From: Flavobacteriales bacterium UBA5422
Lineage (GTDB): Bacteria > Bacteroidota > Bacteroidia > Flavobacteriales_D > Crocinitomicaceae
Length of the DNA stretch: 6,260 nt
Direction: 5' to 3'
Assembly: GCA_002409405.1 (NCBI GenBank)
Contig: DHNG01000029.1
Coordinates: 25,693 to 31,952, forward strand
Shown one piece after another: positions 1-5,488 of this stretch. Both the position numbers and the translations under genes were made by a program. Under the pieces are notes generated by a model. It was not told the DNA's origin. It saw only the letters and a list, made by a program, of their open reading frames with translations, and searched no databases. Position 1 is the first letter of the stretch, and each line of letters opens with the position of its first letter.

Positions 1-408
1 TCGAAAACAGCCATCAAATTAGCACAACAGCACTACGGAACAGACATCGTCATTCACCATGGTTCTGTTAATGATATGCCATTTGATGCAGCAAAATACG
101 ATGGTATTTTTTGCCACGCATTGATCCATTTGCTGGACGAGGAAGAGCGGGCGCAACTGATCCGGAAATGTTACAAGCAACTGGCTGAAAACGGATACAT
201 GGTGTTTACCGTTATTTCAAAAGAGGCAGATACATACGGGCAGGGAACGTATATCAGCAAAGACAGGTTTGAACTGTTTGGTGGTGTAAAGTTGTTTTTC
301 TATGACCGTAAAACAATCCGGGAAGAATTTGAAAAAGCAGGATTAGTTGAAGTAACAGAAGTCAATGAGAATTATCCGTTTTATTTGATCAAATGCAAAA
401 AGTCATAA
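1..408 (+). CDS. Class I SAM-dependent methyltransferase, 3' part only
   Basis: The reading frame is open from the first base of the window, so this is the C-terminal 135 residues of a gene that begins upstream. The methionine encoded at 76 is internal and should not be taken as the start. The visible part fits the second half of a class I (Rossmann-fold) methyltransferase. An acidic/polar turn GSVNDMPF (residues 21-28) is followed by the YDGIFCHALIHLL strand-helix (33-45), then a helix ending in a GYMVFTV strand and the C-terminal strand pair. The glycine-rich SAM-binding motif I would lie upstream and cannot be checked. The family methylates small molecules, proteins or nucleic acids, and nothing visible identifies the substrate. 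The stop lies 8 bases before the preferred start of the flavoprotein gene, so the two are probably co-transcribed. Family assignment is fairly sure; function is not. Confidence 0.8.
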   Translation, partial: SKTAIKLAQQHYGTDIVIHHGSVNDMPFDAAKYDGIFCHALIHLLDEEERAQLIRKCYKQLAENGYMVFTVISKEADTYGQGTYISKDRFELFGGVKLFFYDRKTIREEFEKAGLVEVTEVNENYPFYLIKCKKS

Positions 409-415
409 AGGAGGA
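407..415 (+). promoter_or_regulatory. Shine-Dalgarno-like AAAGGAGGA before the flavoprotein
   Basis: AAAGGAGGA overlaps the methyltransferase stop codon and lies directly in front of the ATG at 417. It favours that start over 393, which it follows. Two cautions apply. Only two bases separate the GGAGG core from the ATG, which is shorter than usual. Bacteroidota also depend little on Shine-Dalgarno pairing, so the match supports the start without settling it. Confidence 0.45.
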
Positions 416-416
416 C

Positions 417-1427
417 ATGAATAAAATAACACGAAGAACGTTGGTCAAAACGGGGAGTTTGGCAGTACTGTCAGCAGTAGTACCTGTTCCACTGGCAACG
501 TTTGTTAAACGGAAAAAAATGGAAGAGAATCAACAAGTAGAAGTAATTATTATCGGTGGCAGTTATGCCGGGTTGTCAGCTGCGATGGCATTGGGGCGTT
601 CGATGAGAACAATCCTGATCATTGATGGAGGAGATCCATGTAATAAACAGACACCACATTCACACAATTTTATCACACAGGACGGAGAAAAGCCGGCAGT
701 GATTGCTCAAAAAGCCAGAGAGCAGGTGCTTGCTTATCCGACTGTTAGTTATCTATCCGATTTTGTAGTTTATGCACATAAAACGGAGAACGGATTTGAA
801 GTAAAAACCCGTTCCGGAAGGGCTGTAGCAGCTAAAAAACTCATCTTTGCGACCGGGATCAAAGACAAATTGCCGGAAATAAACGGATTCTCGGCGTGTT
901 GGGGAATTTCAGTCATCCACTGTCCGTATTGCCACGGCTATGAATACAGGGGGAAACAAACAGCAATTATGGCGAATGGGGAACGGGCATTTCATGTCGC
1001 TTCCCTGGTGAATAATCTGACGGAGCATTTGACAATTCTGACTTCAGGAAAAGCCGATTTTGACACAGAACAACTTGCCACATTGAAACGGAACCAGATC
1101 GTGATTATCGAAGCACCGGTTTTAGAAATACAGCATGAAAACGGAATTGTAAAAAGTGTGATATTTAACGATGGAAGTCAATTGAATGTGGATGCTGTTT
1201 ATGCAGCTGTACCGTTTGAGCAACATTCAACAATTCCACAACAATTGGGGTGTGAGCTCACAGAACAGGGATACCTGAAAACGGATAATTTTTACAAAAC
1301 AACAGTTCCGGGTGTGTATGCCTGTGGTGATAATACATCCATGATGCGTTCAGTTGCCGGAGCTGTAGCGTCAGGAAACATGGCTGGAGCAATGGTTAAT
1401 ATGGAACTGACAAAAGAAGCATTTTGA
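417..1427 (+). CDS. Thioredoxin-reductase-like FAD-dependent oxidoreductase with Tat-like leader
   Basis: A 336-residue flavoprotein of the thioredoxin reductase / dithiol oxidase superfamily. Residues 1-34 hold a twin-arginine-like leader (TRRTLVK at 5-11, then a hydrophobic run to about 29, then KRKK). The FAD-binding GGSYAG is at 47-52, the redox pair CPYC at 169-172 within HCPYCHGYE, and the second FAD motif GVYACGDN at 299-306. The usual NADPH motif (GxGxxA) is replaced around 183-195 by AIMANGERAFHVA, and no HRRxxxR follows. This resembles the GliT/HlmI-type oxidases and related bacterial proteins that may not use NADPH. The start at 417 keeps the leader; the upstream ATG at 393 lies inside the methyltransferase gene. 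An ATG at 519, preceded by six A's, would give a leaderless protein of 302 residues, close to the usual family length. Probably co-transcribed with the methyltransferase. It ends 6 bases from the convergent regulator gene. Substrate unknown. Confidence 0.88.
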   Translation: MNKITRRTLVKTGSLAVLSAVVPVPLATFVKRKKMEENQQVEVIIIGGSYAGLSAAMALGRSMRTILIIDGGDPCNKQTPHSHNFITQDGEKPAVIAQKAREQVLAYPTVSYLSDFVVYAHKTENGFEVKTRSGRAVAAKKLIFATGIKDKLPEINGFSACWGISVIHCPYCHGYEYRGKQTAIMANGERAFHVASLVNNLTEHLTILTSGKADFDTEQLATLKRNQIVIIEAPVLEIQHENGIVKSVIFNDGSQLNVDAVYAAVPFEQHSTIPQQLGCELTEQGYLKTDNFYKTTVPGVYACGDNTSMMRSVAGAVASGNMAGAMVNMELTKEAF

Positions 1428-1433
1428 TTAAAT

Positions 1434-1823
1434 TTACCTGCAATTCGGACAAATTCCGGATAAGGTGAAATTCATTTCGTTGATCTGGTAGTTTTTCGGA
1501 ACCTTAAAACTTGGTTCAATGTCTTCCAAACATGTAATTTCTTTACATTTTTCACAGCTGAAATGAGCATGATTGTGTGTGTGAATGTGTTTTTCCTCTG
1601 AAGAGCAGGAATGACAGGAAGCATATTTTACGACACCTTCCAGGTTGACAACCTTATGTACTTCATCTTCTGTGATCAGACGTTCCAGTACACGGTAAAT
1701 CGTTACACGATCACATAGGCCATTCAATGCCGATTGAATTTCAGCGTGAGATAAAGCCACGGGAGAATGGTTGATCAATTTTAAGATCTCTGTCTTAGCA
1801 GCTGTGTTCCTGGTTTGTTTCAT
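1434..1823 (-). CDS. Fur-family metal-responsive repressor, Zur-like
   Basis: A 129-residue Fur-superfamily regulator. The N-terminal winged helix includes the recognition helix DRVTIYRVLERL (38-49). The C-terminal half has a dense histidine stretch (H79, H81, H83, H85, H87) running into C90-x-x-C93, with a second C125-x-x-C128 at the C-terminus. The two CxxC pairs are the structural zinc site of the family, and the histidines are candidate sensing ligands. The very His-rich segment and the neighbouring ZnuD-like receptor favour Zur (zinc) over Fur (iron) or PerR (peroxide), but this is inference. The frame extends to an ATG at 1850 (138 residues, extra MLRYFFKKK). I prefer 1823 because the longer start falls inside a palindromic operator-like site and almost on the predicted transcription start. 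The gene is divergent from the receptor operon, the usual arrangement for an autoregulated local repressor. Confidence 0.9.
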   Translation of the reverse strand: MKQTRNTAAKTEILKLINHSPVALSHAEIQSALNGLCDRVTIYRVLERLITEDEVHKVVNLEGVVKYASCHSCSSEEKHIHTHNHAHFSCEKCKEITCLEDIEPSFKVPKNYQINEMNFTLSGICPNCR

Positions 1824-1843
1824 CTTTTTTTTAAAAAAATAAC

Positions 1844-1856
1844 GCAACATTGTTGC
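1844..1856. promoter_or_regulatory. Operator-like palindrome 1 (GCAACATTGTTGC)
   Basis: A perfect 13-bp inverted repeat, arms GCAACA and TGTTGC around one T. It sits just upstream of the preferred start of the Fur-family gene and overlaps the alternative ATG at 1850. It covers the predicted minus-strand transcription start and the -33 element of the predicted plus-strand promoter. A second copy lies 38 bp away. Symmetry, length and position fit a dimeric Fur/Zur-family binding site, but binding is inferred. Confidence 0.65.
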
Positions 1857-1882
1857 AAATACAAAAATAGTAATTATTTTCG
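1852..1882 (+). promoter_or_regulatory. Predicted Bacteroidota-type promoter for the metal-uptake operon
   Basis: GTTG at 1852-1855 and TATTTTCG at 1875-1882 are separated by 19 bases. This fits the Bacteroidota pattern TTTG-N19-21-TAnnTTTG with one mismatch in each element. Transcription would start around 1886-1890, leaving a leader of about 40 bases before the ATG at 1929. Both elements touch an operator-like palindrome, so repression by the divergent regulator is expected. The elements are short and the region is AT-rich. Confidence 0.45.
1862..1869 (-). promoter_or_regulatory. Predicted -7 element (TATTTTTG) of the Fur-family gene
   Basis: Read on the minus strand this is an exact TAnnTTTG match. 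It predicts transcription starting near 1856-1858, within or beside operator-like site 1, and a leader of about 33 bases before the start at 1823. No good TTTG was found at the expected -33 distance, which falls within site 2. Autoregulation is therefore likely if the sites are real. Confidence 0.45.
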
Positions 1883-1894
1883 CAACAGAATTGC
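1882..1894. promoter_or_regulatory. Operator-like site 2 (GCAACAGAATTGC)
   Basis: A second copy of the palindromic site, identical to the first at 10 of 13 positions and flanked by the same bases (C before, A after). It differs only in the three central bases. It begins at the last base of the predicted plus-strand -7 element and probably covers that promoter's start point, so a bound repressor would block the small protein/receptor operon. Centre-to-centre spacing from site 1 is 38 bp. Confidence 0.6.
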
Positions 1895-1928
1895 ATTAAT
1901 AGTCTCATAGGATTATTTTTTAGCGTTT

Positions 1929-2246
1929 ATGATAAAACAAGTGCTGACATATACATTGCTTTTTGCCTTTGCGGTCATTTTTTCTCCGCGAAGTATCTGG
2001 CATAGTCACGATGAAGTGAAAAAATCATGTACGCACGATAATGATCACGATCATTCTGACGCAGATGAAGATTGTTATGTTTGTGATTTCACCTTGCAGC
2101 CGGCACTGACGCCTGTTGCATTTCATTTTCAATTTCCTGTCCCTGACAATTACGTTGCAGCAGCAATTGCGCTTGCATTAGTCGACGTGTCAGATGTTGC
2201 TGTACATACCCTCCGTGGACCTCCTGTTGATACAAATAAGTGTTAA
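1929..2246 (+). CDS. Small His/Cys-rich membrane or exported protein, RGPP-type
   Basis: A 105-residue protein with an N-terminal hydrophobic segment (about 5-20) serving as signal peptide or membrane anchor. Next comes a ligand-rich stretch: H25, H27, C34, H36, H40, H42, several Asp/Glu, then C49-x-x-C52 in CYVCDF. A second hydrophobic stretch spans 76-87, and LRGPP (95-99) lies near the end. This layout (leader, His cluster, CxxC, C-terminal R-x-PP/RGPP) recalls the small DUF2946-like proteins found beside metal-linked TonB receptors; the resemblance is from memory, not a search. It probably binds or passes on a transition metal in the periplasm or at the membrane. It is the first gene downstream of the operator pair and 57 bases ahead of the receptor gene. 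The start is the only ATG giving the leader, and no clear ribosome-binding site precedes it. Confidence 0.75.
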   Translation: MIKQVLTYTLLFAFAVIFSPRSIWHSHDEVKKSCTHDNDHDHSDADEDCYVCDFTLQPALTPVAFHFQFPVPDNYVAAAIALALVDVSDVAVHTLRGPPVDTNKC

Positions 2247-2270
2247 TGCACAACAGCTTGTAGGCTGTAA

Positions 2271-2278
2271 TATGTTTG
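2271..2278 (+). promoter_or_regulatory. Possible internal -7 element (TATGTTTG) before the receptor
   Basis: An exact TAnnTTTG match lies in the 57-base gap before the receptor gene, 25 bases ahead of its ATG. No TTG-type -33 element lies at 19-21 bases upstream. It may give the receptor some transcription independent of the first gene, or be chance in AT-rich DNA. A 5-bp inverted repeat (ACAGC at 2253-2257, GCTGT at 2264-2268) lies just before it. Confidence 0.25.
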
Positions 2279-2303
2279 TATTCGTTTATAATCAACAGGT
2301 ATC

Positions 2304-4547
2304 ATGATTAAATTTATAATGTGTGCTGTACTCCTTTTTTGGGGAGGTCAGACACTTGCTCAGTCCATTCAGGGAGAAGTAATGGACGAAGAAACAAAGG
2401 ATGGAATTCCGTTTGCCCAGGTTACATTGGTGGACTTTCATACGACTGTCCAATGTAATGAAGACGGAAAATTCACGATCCGTGGAACGTTTCCCCTGAC
2501 ACTGCAGATTCGGGTTAATGCGACCGGCTATGAAACCCAAACACTCACTGCTGTATTTGACAATGAACAGCGTTTTGTGTCCATTCGAATGGAAGTACTT
2601 CACCTGGAAATCGATGAGGTTACAGTAACGGCTTCCGGTAATGAATTGAAGAGTAACAGTGTTAGTTACGTGGAGTTGAAATCGATAAAAGAGCTCAACG
2701 AGCTGCCAAAAGCTTCACTGGGGCAAATGCTGGAAAGCATTCCAGGGGTATATAATTTATCTACCGGTCCGGGAATTTCAAAACCCGTAATTCGCGGATT
2801 GCAGGGAACGCGCGTGTTAACACTGCTGAACGGTGTTCGTATGGAAGGACAGCAATGGGGTGGTGATCACGGAATGGGAATCAGCGAATTGGGGATCGGA
2901 ACAATCGAAGTGCTGAAAGGTCCTGCTTCACTGCAATATGGCGCGGATGCCTTAGGTGGAGTATTTTACTTGTCCAATGAACAATACGAAAACCAGGGGA
3001 GTCATTCTGTTACCGCTTCATCCCTGTTTGAAAGCAATACTATGGGATCAGCCAGTTCATTGTTGTATAAAGGAACGACAAAAAACCTGAAAATTCTTGC
3101 AGGAGGGCGTTTTGCATCACACGCAGATTACCAGATTCCGGACGGACGGTATGTGAAGAACTCTCGCTTTCAGGATATCAATGCAAAACTGGGATTGGGG
3201 TGGCATAAAGGGAAATGGGTTGGAAATATTCGCTATGACTGGTCCACATCTACATTGGGAATTCCGGGACATACGCACGATTCTCTTCCGGAAACAGCTG
3301 CTTTTCTTTCGGCAACACAACAACGAAAAAAAACATTGCCGGTACAATATCTGAGTAACCATATTGCTTCCTGGGAGAATAAATTTATTTTATCAAAACA
3401 TACCATTCAGTTACTGACAGCTTTCACGATGAATCAACTCATTGAACACGATGAAAAGGTAACAATTCCTGAGTTGTTGATTAATACCTACAACGTACCA
3501 TATAAATTCAATGTGGAATCCCGGCTGAAGAATAATGTAGTACTGACATACGGTCTACAGGGAATGTACCTGATCCAGGAAAACAGTTCAAAGGCTGAAG
3601 ACAGACTTGTTCCGGATGCCCGGCAAAGTGATAACGGACTCTATTTCCTGACAGCCTGGACAAAGAATAAGTGGAAATTGAAAGGAGGCGTACGTGCTGA
3701 TGTACGTTCGCTTTCTGCCGCAGCAGATAGTAAGTTTACAGAATCGTTTTCCAGAACATATGCCGGATATAATTTCTCGCTTGGAGCAAATTACACCATT
3801 TCTAAAAAACATATTTTACGACTGAATGCTACAACCGGATTCAGGATCCCTCATTTATCCGAATTGTTGTCCGAAGGAGTGCATCATGGAACATTCCGGT
3901 ATGAAATCGGTGATGTGAACCTGACAACAGAAAAAGCATTGCAGTTGGATTTGTCATACGAGTATGCGGGAGAACATTTATCAGTTGTTGTGAATCCGTT
4001 TATCAACGGTATCCGTGATTATATCTTTGTGCAGCCACAGGATTCATTCATTAGCGGCGTTCAAGTGTTTAATTACCGTCAAGCCAATTCTGTTGTCCTG
4101 CAAACCGGTGCTGATCTGGGAGTGCACTGGCATCCGCATTTTGCTCATTTTCTGCACGTTGAAAGTACCTTTTCGTACCTGACAATGATGTCTCCTGATT
4201 CAGACGCGTATTCACTCATCCCGCAACCGCGCTGGACCAATTCAATCAGTGCCCGGTTTGAGATGAAAAGTAAGTTCAGAATCGATAATGTGGTGTTGCA
4301 ACATGCTTATTACCTTCCGCAACAGACGGTTTCTCCCTTTGAAACACCATCTGTTGATTATAGCTTGCTTGATCTGGGTGTGCAGTGTTCCTTTGCGAGC
4401 AGCGTACCTGTACAACTACAATTCGGGGTTCGAAACCTGACCAATACGAGTTACATCAATCACCTTTCCCGTTTGAAGACACTTGGATTAGCAAACATGG
4501 GAAGATCCTACTATGTCAAATTAGTAATCAATTTAAATTTTAAATAA
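2304..4547 (+). CDS. TonB-dependent outer-membrane receptor, probable zinc (ZnuD-like)
   Basis: A complete 747-residue TonB-dependent receptor, which imports its ligand across the outer membrane using TonB-ExbBD energy. A signal peptide is likely cleaved after A19. Residues about 20-100 form a CarboxypepD_reg-like beta-sandwich typical of Bacteroidota receptors. DEVTVTAS (104-111) occupies the TonB-box region. The plug (about 120-230) has the SKPVIRGLQG and LLNGVR motifs, then WGGDHG (185-190, H189) and a GPASLQYGADALGG segment. The remainder is the beta-barrel, ending in the strand YYVKLVINLNF. The plug reads like ZnuD-type zinc/copper receptors, and a GHTHDS segment (322-327) adds possible ligands in an early extracellular loop. 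A Zur-like regulator and two His/Cys-rich small proteins next door support a metal substrate. Zinc is inferred; copper or a metallophore complex are alternatives. Start is at the signal peptide, with a weak CAGG eight bases before. Confidence 0.93.
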   Translation: MIKFIMCAVLLFWGGQTLAQSIQGEVMDEETKDGIPFAQVTLVDFHTTVQCNEDGKFTIRGTFPLTLQIRVNATGYETQTLTAVFDNEQRFVSIRMEVLHLEIDEVTVTASGNELKSNSVSYVELKSIKELNELPKASLGQMLESIPGVYNLSTGPGISKPVIRGLQGTRVLTLLNGVRMEGQQWGGDHGMGISELGIGTIEVLKGPASLQYGADALGGVFYLSNEQYENQGSHSVTASSLFESNTMGSASSLLYKGTTKNLKILAGGRFASHADYQIPDGRYVKNSRFQDINAKLGLGWHKGKWVGNIRYDWSTSTLGIPGHTHDSLPETAAFLSATQQRKKTLPVQYLSNHIASWENKFILSKHTIQLLTAFTMNQLIEHDEKVTIPELLINTYNVPYKFNVESRLKNNVVLTYGLQGMYLIQENSSKAEDRLVPDARQSDNGLYFLTAWTKNKWKLKGGVRADVRSLSAAADSKFTESFSRTYAGYNFSLGANYTISKKHILRLNATTGFRIPHLSELLSEGVHHGTFRYEIGDVNLTTEKALQLDLSYEYAGEHLSVVVNPFINGIRDYIFVQPQDSFISGVQVFNYRQANSVVLQTGADLGVHWHPHFAHFLHVESTFSYLTMMSPDSDAYSLIPQPRWTNSISARFEMKSKFRIDNVVLQHAYYLPQQTVSPFETPSVDYSLLDLGVQCSFASSVPVQLQFGVRNLTNTSYINHLSRLKTLGLANMGRSYYVKLVINLNFK

Positions 4548-4548
4548 T

Positions 4549-4764
4549 ATGAAAATCAATTCAATTGGAGCGTTGGTTGCCGGAGCGGTAATCACGTTAG
4601 CACTAGCGTCGTGCAAAAAAGAAGAATGTCATGAATGTCATTACGAGTATAACGGACAGGAAGTCGAGTTGGGTGAGCGATGCGGTGACGATCTGAAAAA
4701 CCTGGAAGCGAGCGGTTATGCAGTAGGCGGAACGGTTTACGATGTGCATTGCCATGAACATTAA
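4549..4764 (+). CDS. Small His/Cys-rich lipoprotein, receptor partner candidate
   Basis: A 71-residue lipoprotein. Residues 1-21 are a signal peptide ending in the lipobox LASC, so C22 would be lipidated. The mature part is only 50 residues and carries C27-H28-x-C30-H31, C45, and a C-terminal V-H-C-H-E-H (H67, C68, H69, H71). That is many soft-metal ligands in a very short protein. The ATG lies one base after the receptor stop codon, which implies co-transcription and probably translational coupling. The gene is too short for a common surface-exposed partner such as a SusD-type lipoprotein. I recognise no named family. It may capture metal at the outer membrane or shuttle it from the receptor; alternatively C27, C30, C45 and C68 may form disulfides. 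Existence and lipidation are well supported; the metal role is inference. Confidence 0.85.
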   Translation: MKINSIGALVAGAVITLALASCKKEECHECHYEYNGQEVELGERCGDDLKNLEASGYAVGGTVYDVHCHEH

Positions 4765-4868
4765 ATAGTTACATGAATCAATTGTTTGTTGAGCGGAGTA
4801 GGTTTGGACTTTGCTCAACAAGCAGTTGAGATGTCACATTCAGGAGAACCAAATCACTAAAAAAGAAA
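4765..4868. other. Convergent intergenic gap after the receptor operon
   Basis: This 104-base gap separates two convergent genes. It contains one clear hairpin (4786-4821) and, read on the minus strand, a T-rich stretch immediately after the stop of the membrane-protein gene (TTTCTTTTTTAG). No open frame with coding character was found. Confidence 0.6.
4786..4821 (+). terminator. Hairpin downstream of the lipoprotein gene, possible terminator
   Basis: TTGTTGAGC (4786-4794) and GCTCAACAA (4813-4821) form a perfect 9-bp stem. It can extend by three further pairs (two G-U, one A-U), leaving a 12-base loop. It starts 22 bases after the lipoprotein stop. No T-run follows on either strand, so it is not a canonical Rho-independent terminator. 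It could instead protect the 3' end of the mRNA. Confidence 0.35.
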
Positions 4869-5444
4869 TTATTCCTCTGTGATGCTTTGCTCGATAACTG
4901 TTTTTTTATTGCTGATTACAAAATGATGAATCAATACCAATAAAAAAAGAATCAGTAGCGAGAGTTTATCAAACAATGTAGTATCATCCACAAAATAAGT
5001 TGCCCCCAGAAGAAAAGTCATGATGGAGGTGTATAGAATAATACCACCGATAATAATGTAAGCAGACCACTTTTGTTTTCTCCAGAGAAAAATGAACCCG
5101 ATCAATACGCAAAACCAAAGTGCGATCCCTATCAGGTGAAATCGTTCAAGATAATTGTAAAAATCATTCCCTTCAAATCCTAGCTCCCGTCCCCGGAGTG
5201 AAATAATGGCTTCTACATCCACCTGTTTGTGGCGCTTTAAGAACAAGGGGTGTTTTAGAATGAGATAGGAAATAGTATTCCAGATTCCAAAGATCGAGGT
5301 AATCAACAGTCCCGTGAAAAAAACAATTTGTGTATACAGACCCGGAGGCTCGTCTCCCAAAACGAAATTTCTGGCCCGCTTGAGGTGCGGACGAAAGAGT
5401 TGTTCGTCATTCTTTTCTATATTTGTCACTTCCTGATCGGACAT
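4869..5444 (-). CDS. Four-helix membrane protein of unknown function
   Basis: A 191-residue protein I do not recognise. A charged cytoplasmic-looking N-terminus (1-38, with KRAR at 22-25 and GDEPPG at 30-35) precedes four predicted membrane helices at about 39-62, 102-121, 127-148 and 159-177. The C-terminal tail is charged. The loop between helices 1 and 2 (63-101) is rich in charged residues (KRHKQVDVEAI, then LRGRELGFEGND). The frame stays open upstream to 5675, but that extension overlaps the divergent transglutaminase-like gene and reads as its antisense. The ATG at 5444 begins the sensible protein MSDQEVTNIEK, 14-20 bases after a predicted -7 element. No catalytic motif is visible. A divergent 44-base gap separates it from the next gene. 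Confidence 0.75.
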   Translation of the reverse strand: MSDQEVTNIEKNDEQLFRPHLKRARNFVLGDEPPGLYTQIVFFTGLLITSIFGIWNTISYLILKHPLFLKRHKQVDVEAIISLRGRELGFEGNDFYNYLERFHLIGIALWFCVLIGFIFLWRKQKWSAYIIIGGIILYTSIMTFLLGATYFVDDTTLFDKLSLLILFLLVLIHHFVISNKKTVIEQSITEE

Positions 5445-5463
5445 CGGATTAAACGTTTTGTCA

Positions 5464-5471
5464 CAAAAATA
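5464..5471 (-). promoter_or_regulatory. Predicted -7 element (TATTTTTG) of the membrane-protein gene
   Basis: On the minus strand this is an exact TAnnTTTG match, with the same eight bases as the element before the Fur-family gene. Transcription would begin around 5458-5460, giving a leader of only about 15 bases before the ATG at 5444, and this supports that start. No strong -33 element was seen at the expected distance. Confidence 0.4.
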
Positions 5472-5488
5472 GGTGAAAGCGCACCAAA

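Noticed and set aside
2089..2295. Minus-strand open frame over the small His/Cys-rich gene
   Set aside because: It is Gln-rich, has no motif and is antisense to a gene supported by leader, CxxC, RGPP and operon position.
2292..2603. Minus-strand open frame over the start of the receptor gene
   Set aside because: Antisense to the receptor signal peptide and N-terminal domain, with no recognisable domain. The receptor frame is unambiguous, so this is a shadow frame.
4294..4303. Perfect palindrome TGTTGCAACA within the receptor gene, considered as a third operator
   Set aside because: The half-sites are in the opposite order (TTGC then GCAA), it lies deep in coding sequence, and no promoter is nearby.
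4603..4821. Minus-strand open frame over the lipoprotein gene
   Set aside because: It is antisense to the lipoprotein, which has a clear lipobox and tight coupling. The frame runs through the hairpin and has no domain.
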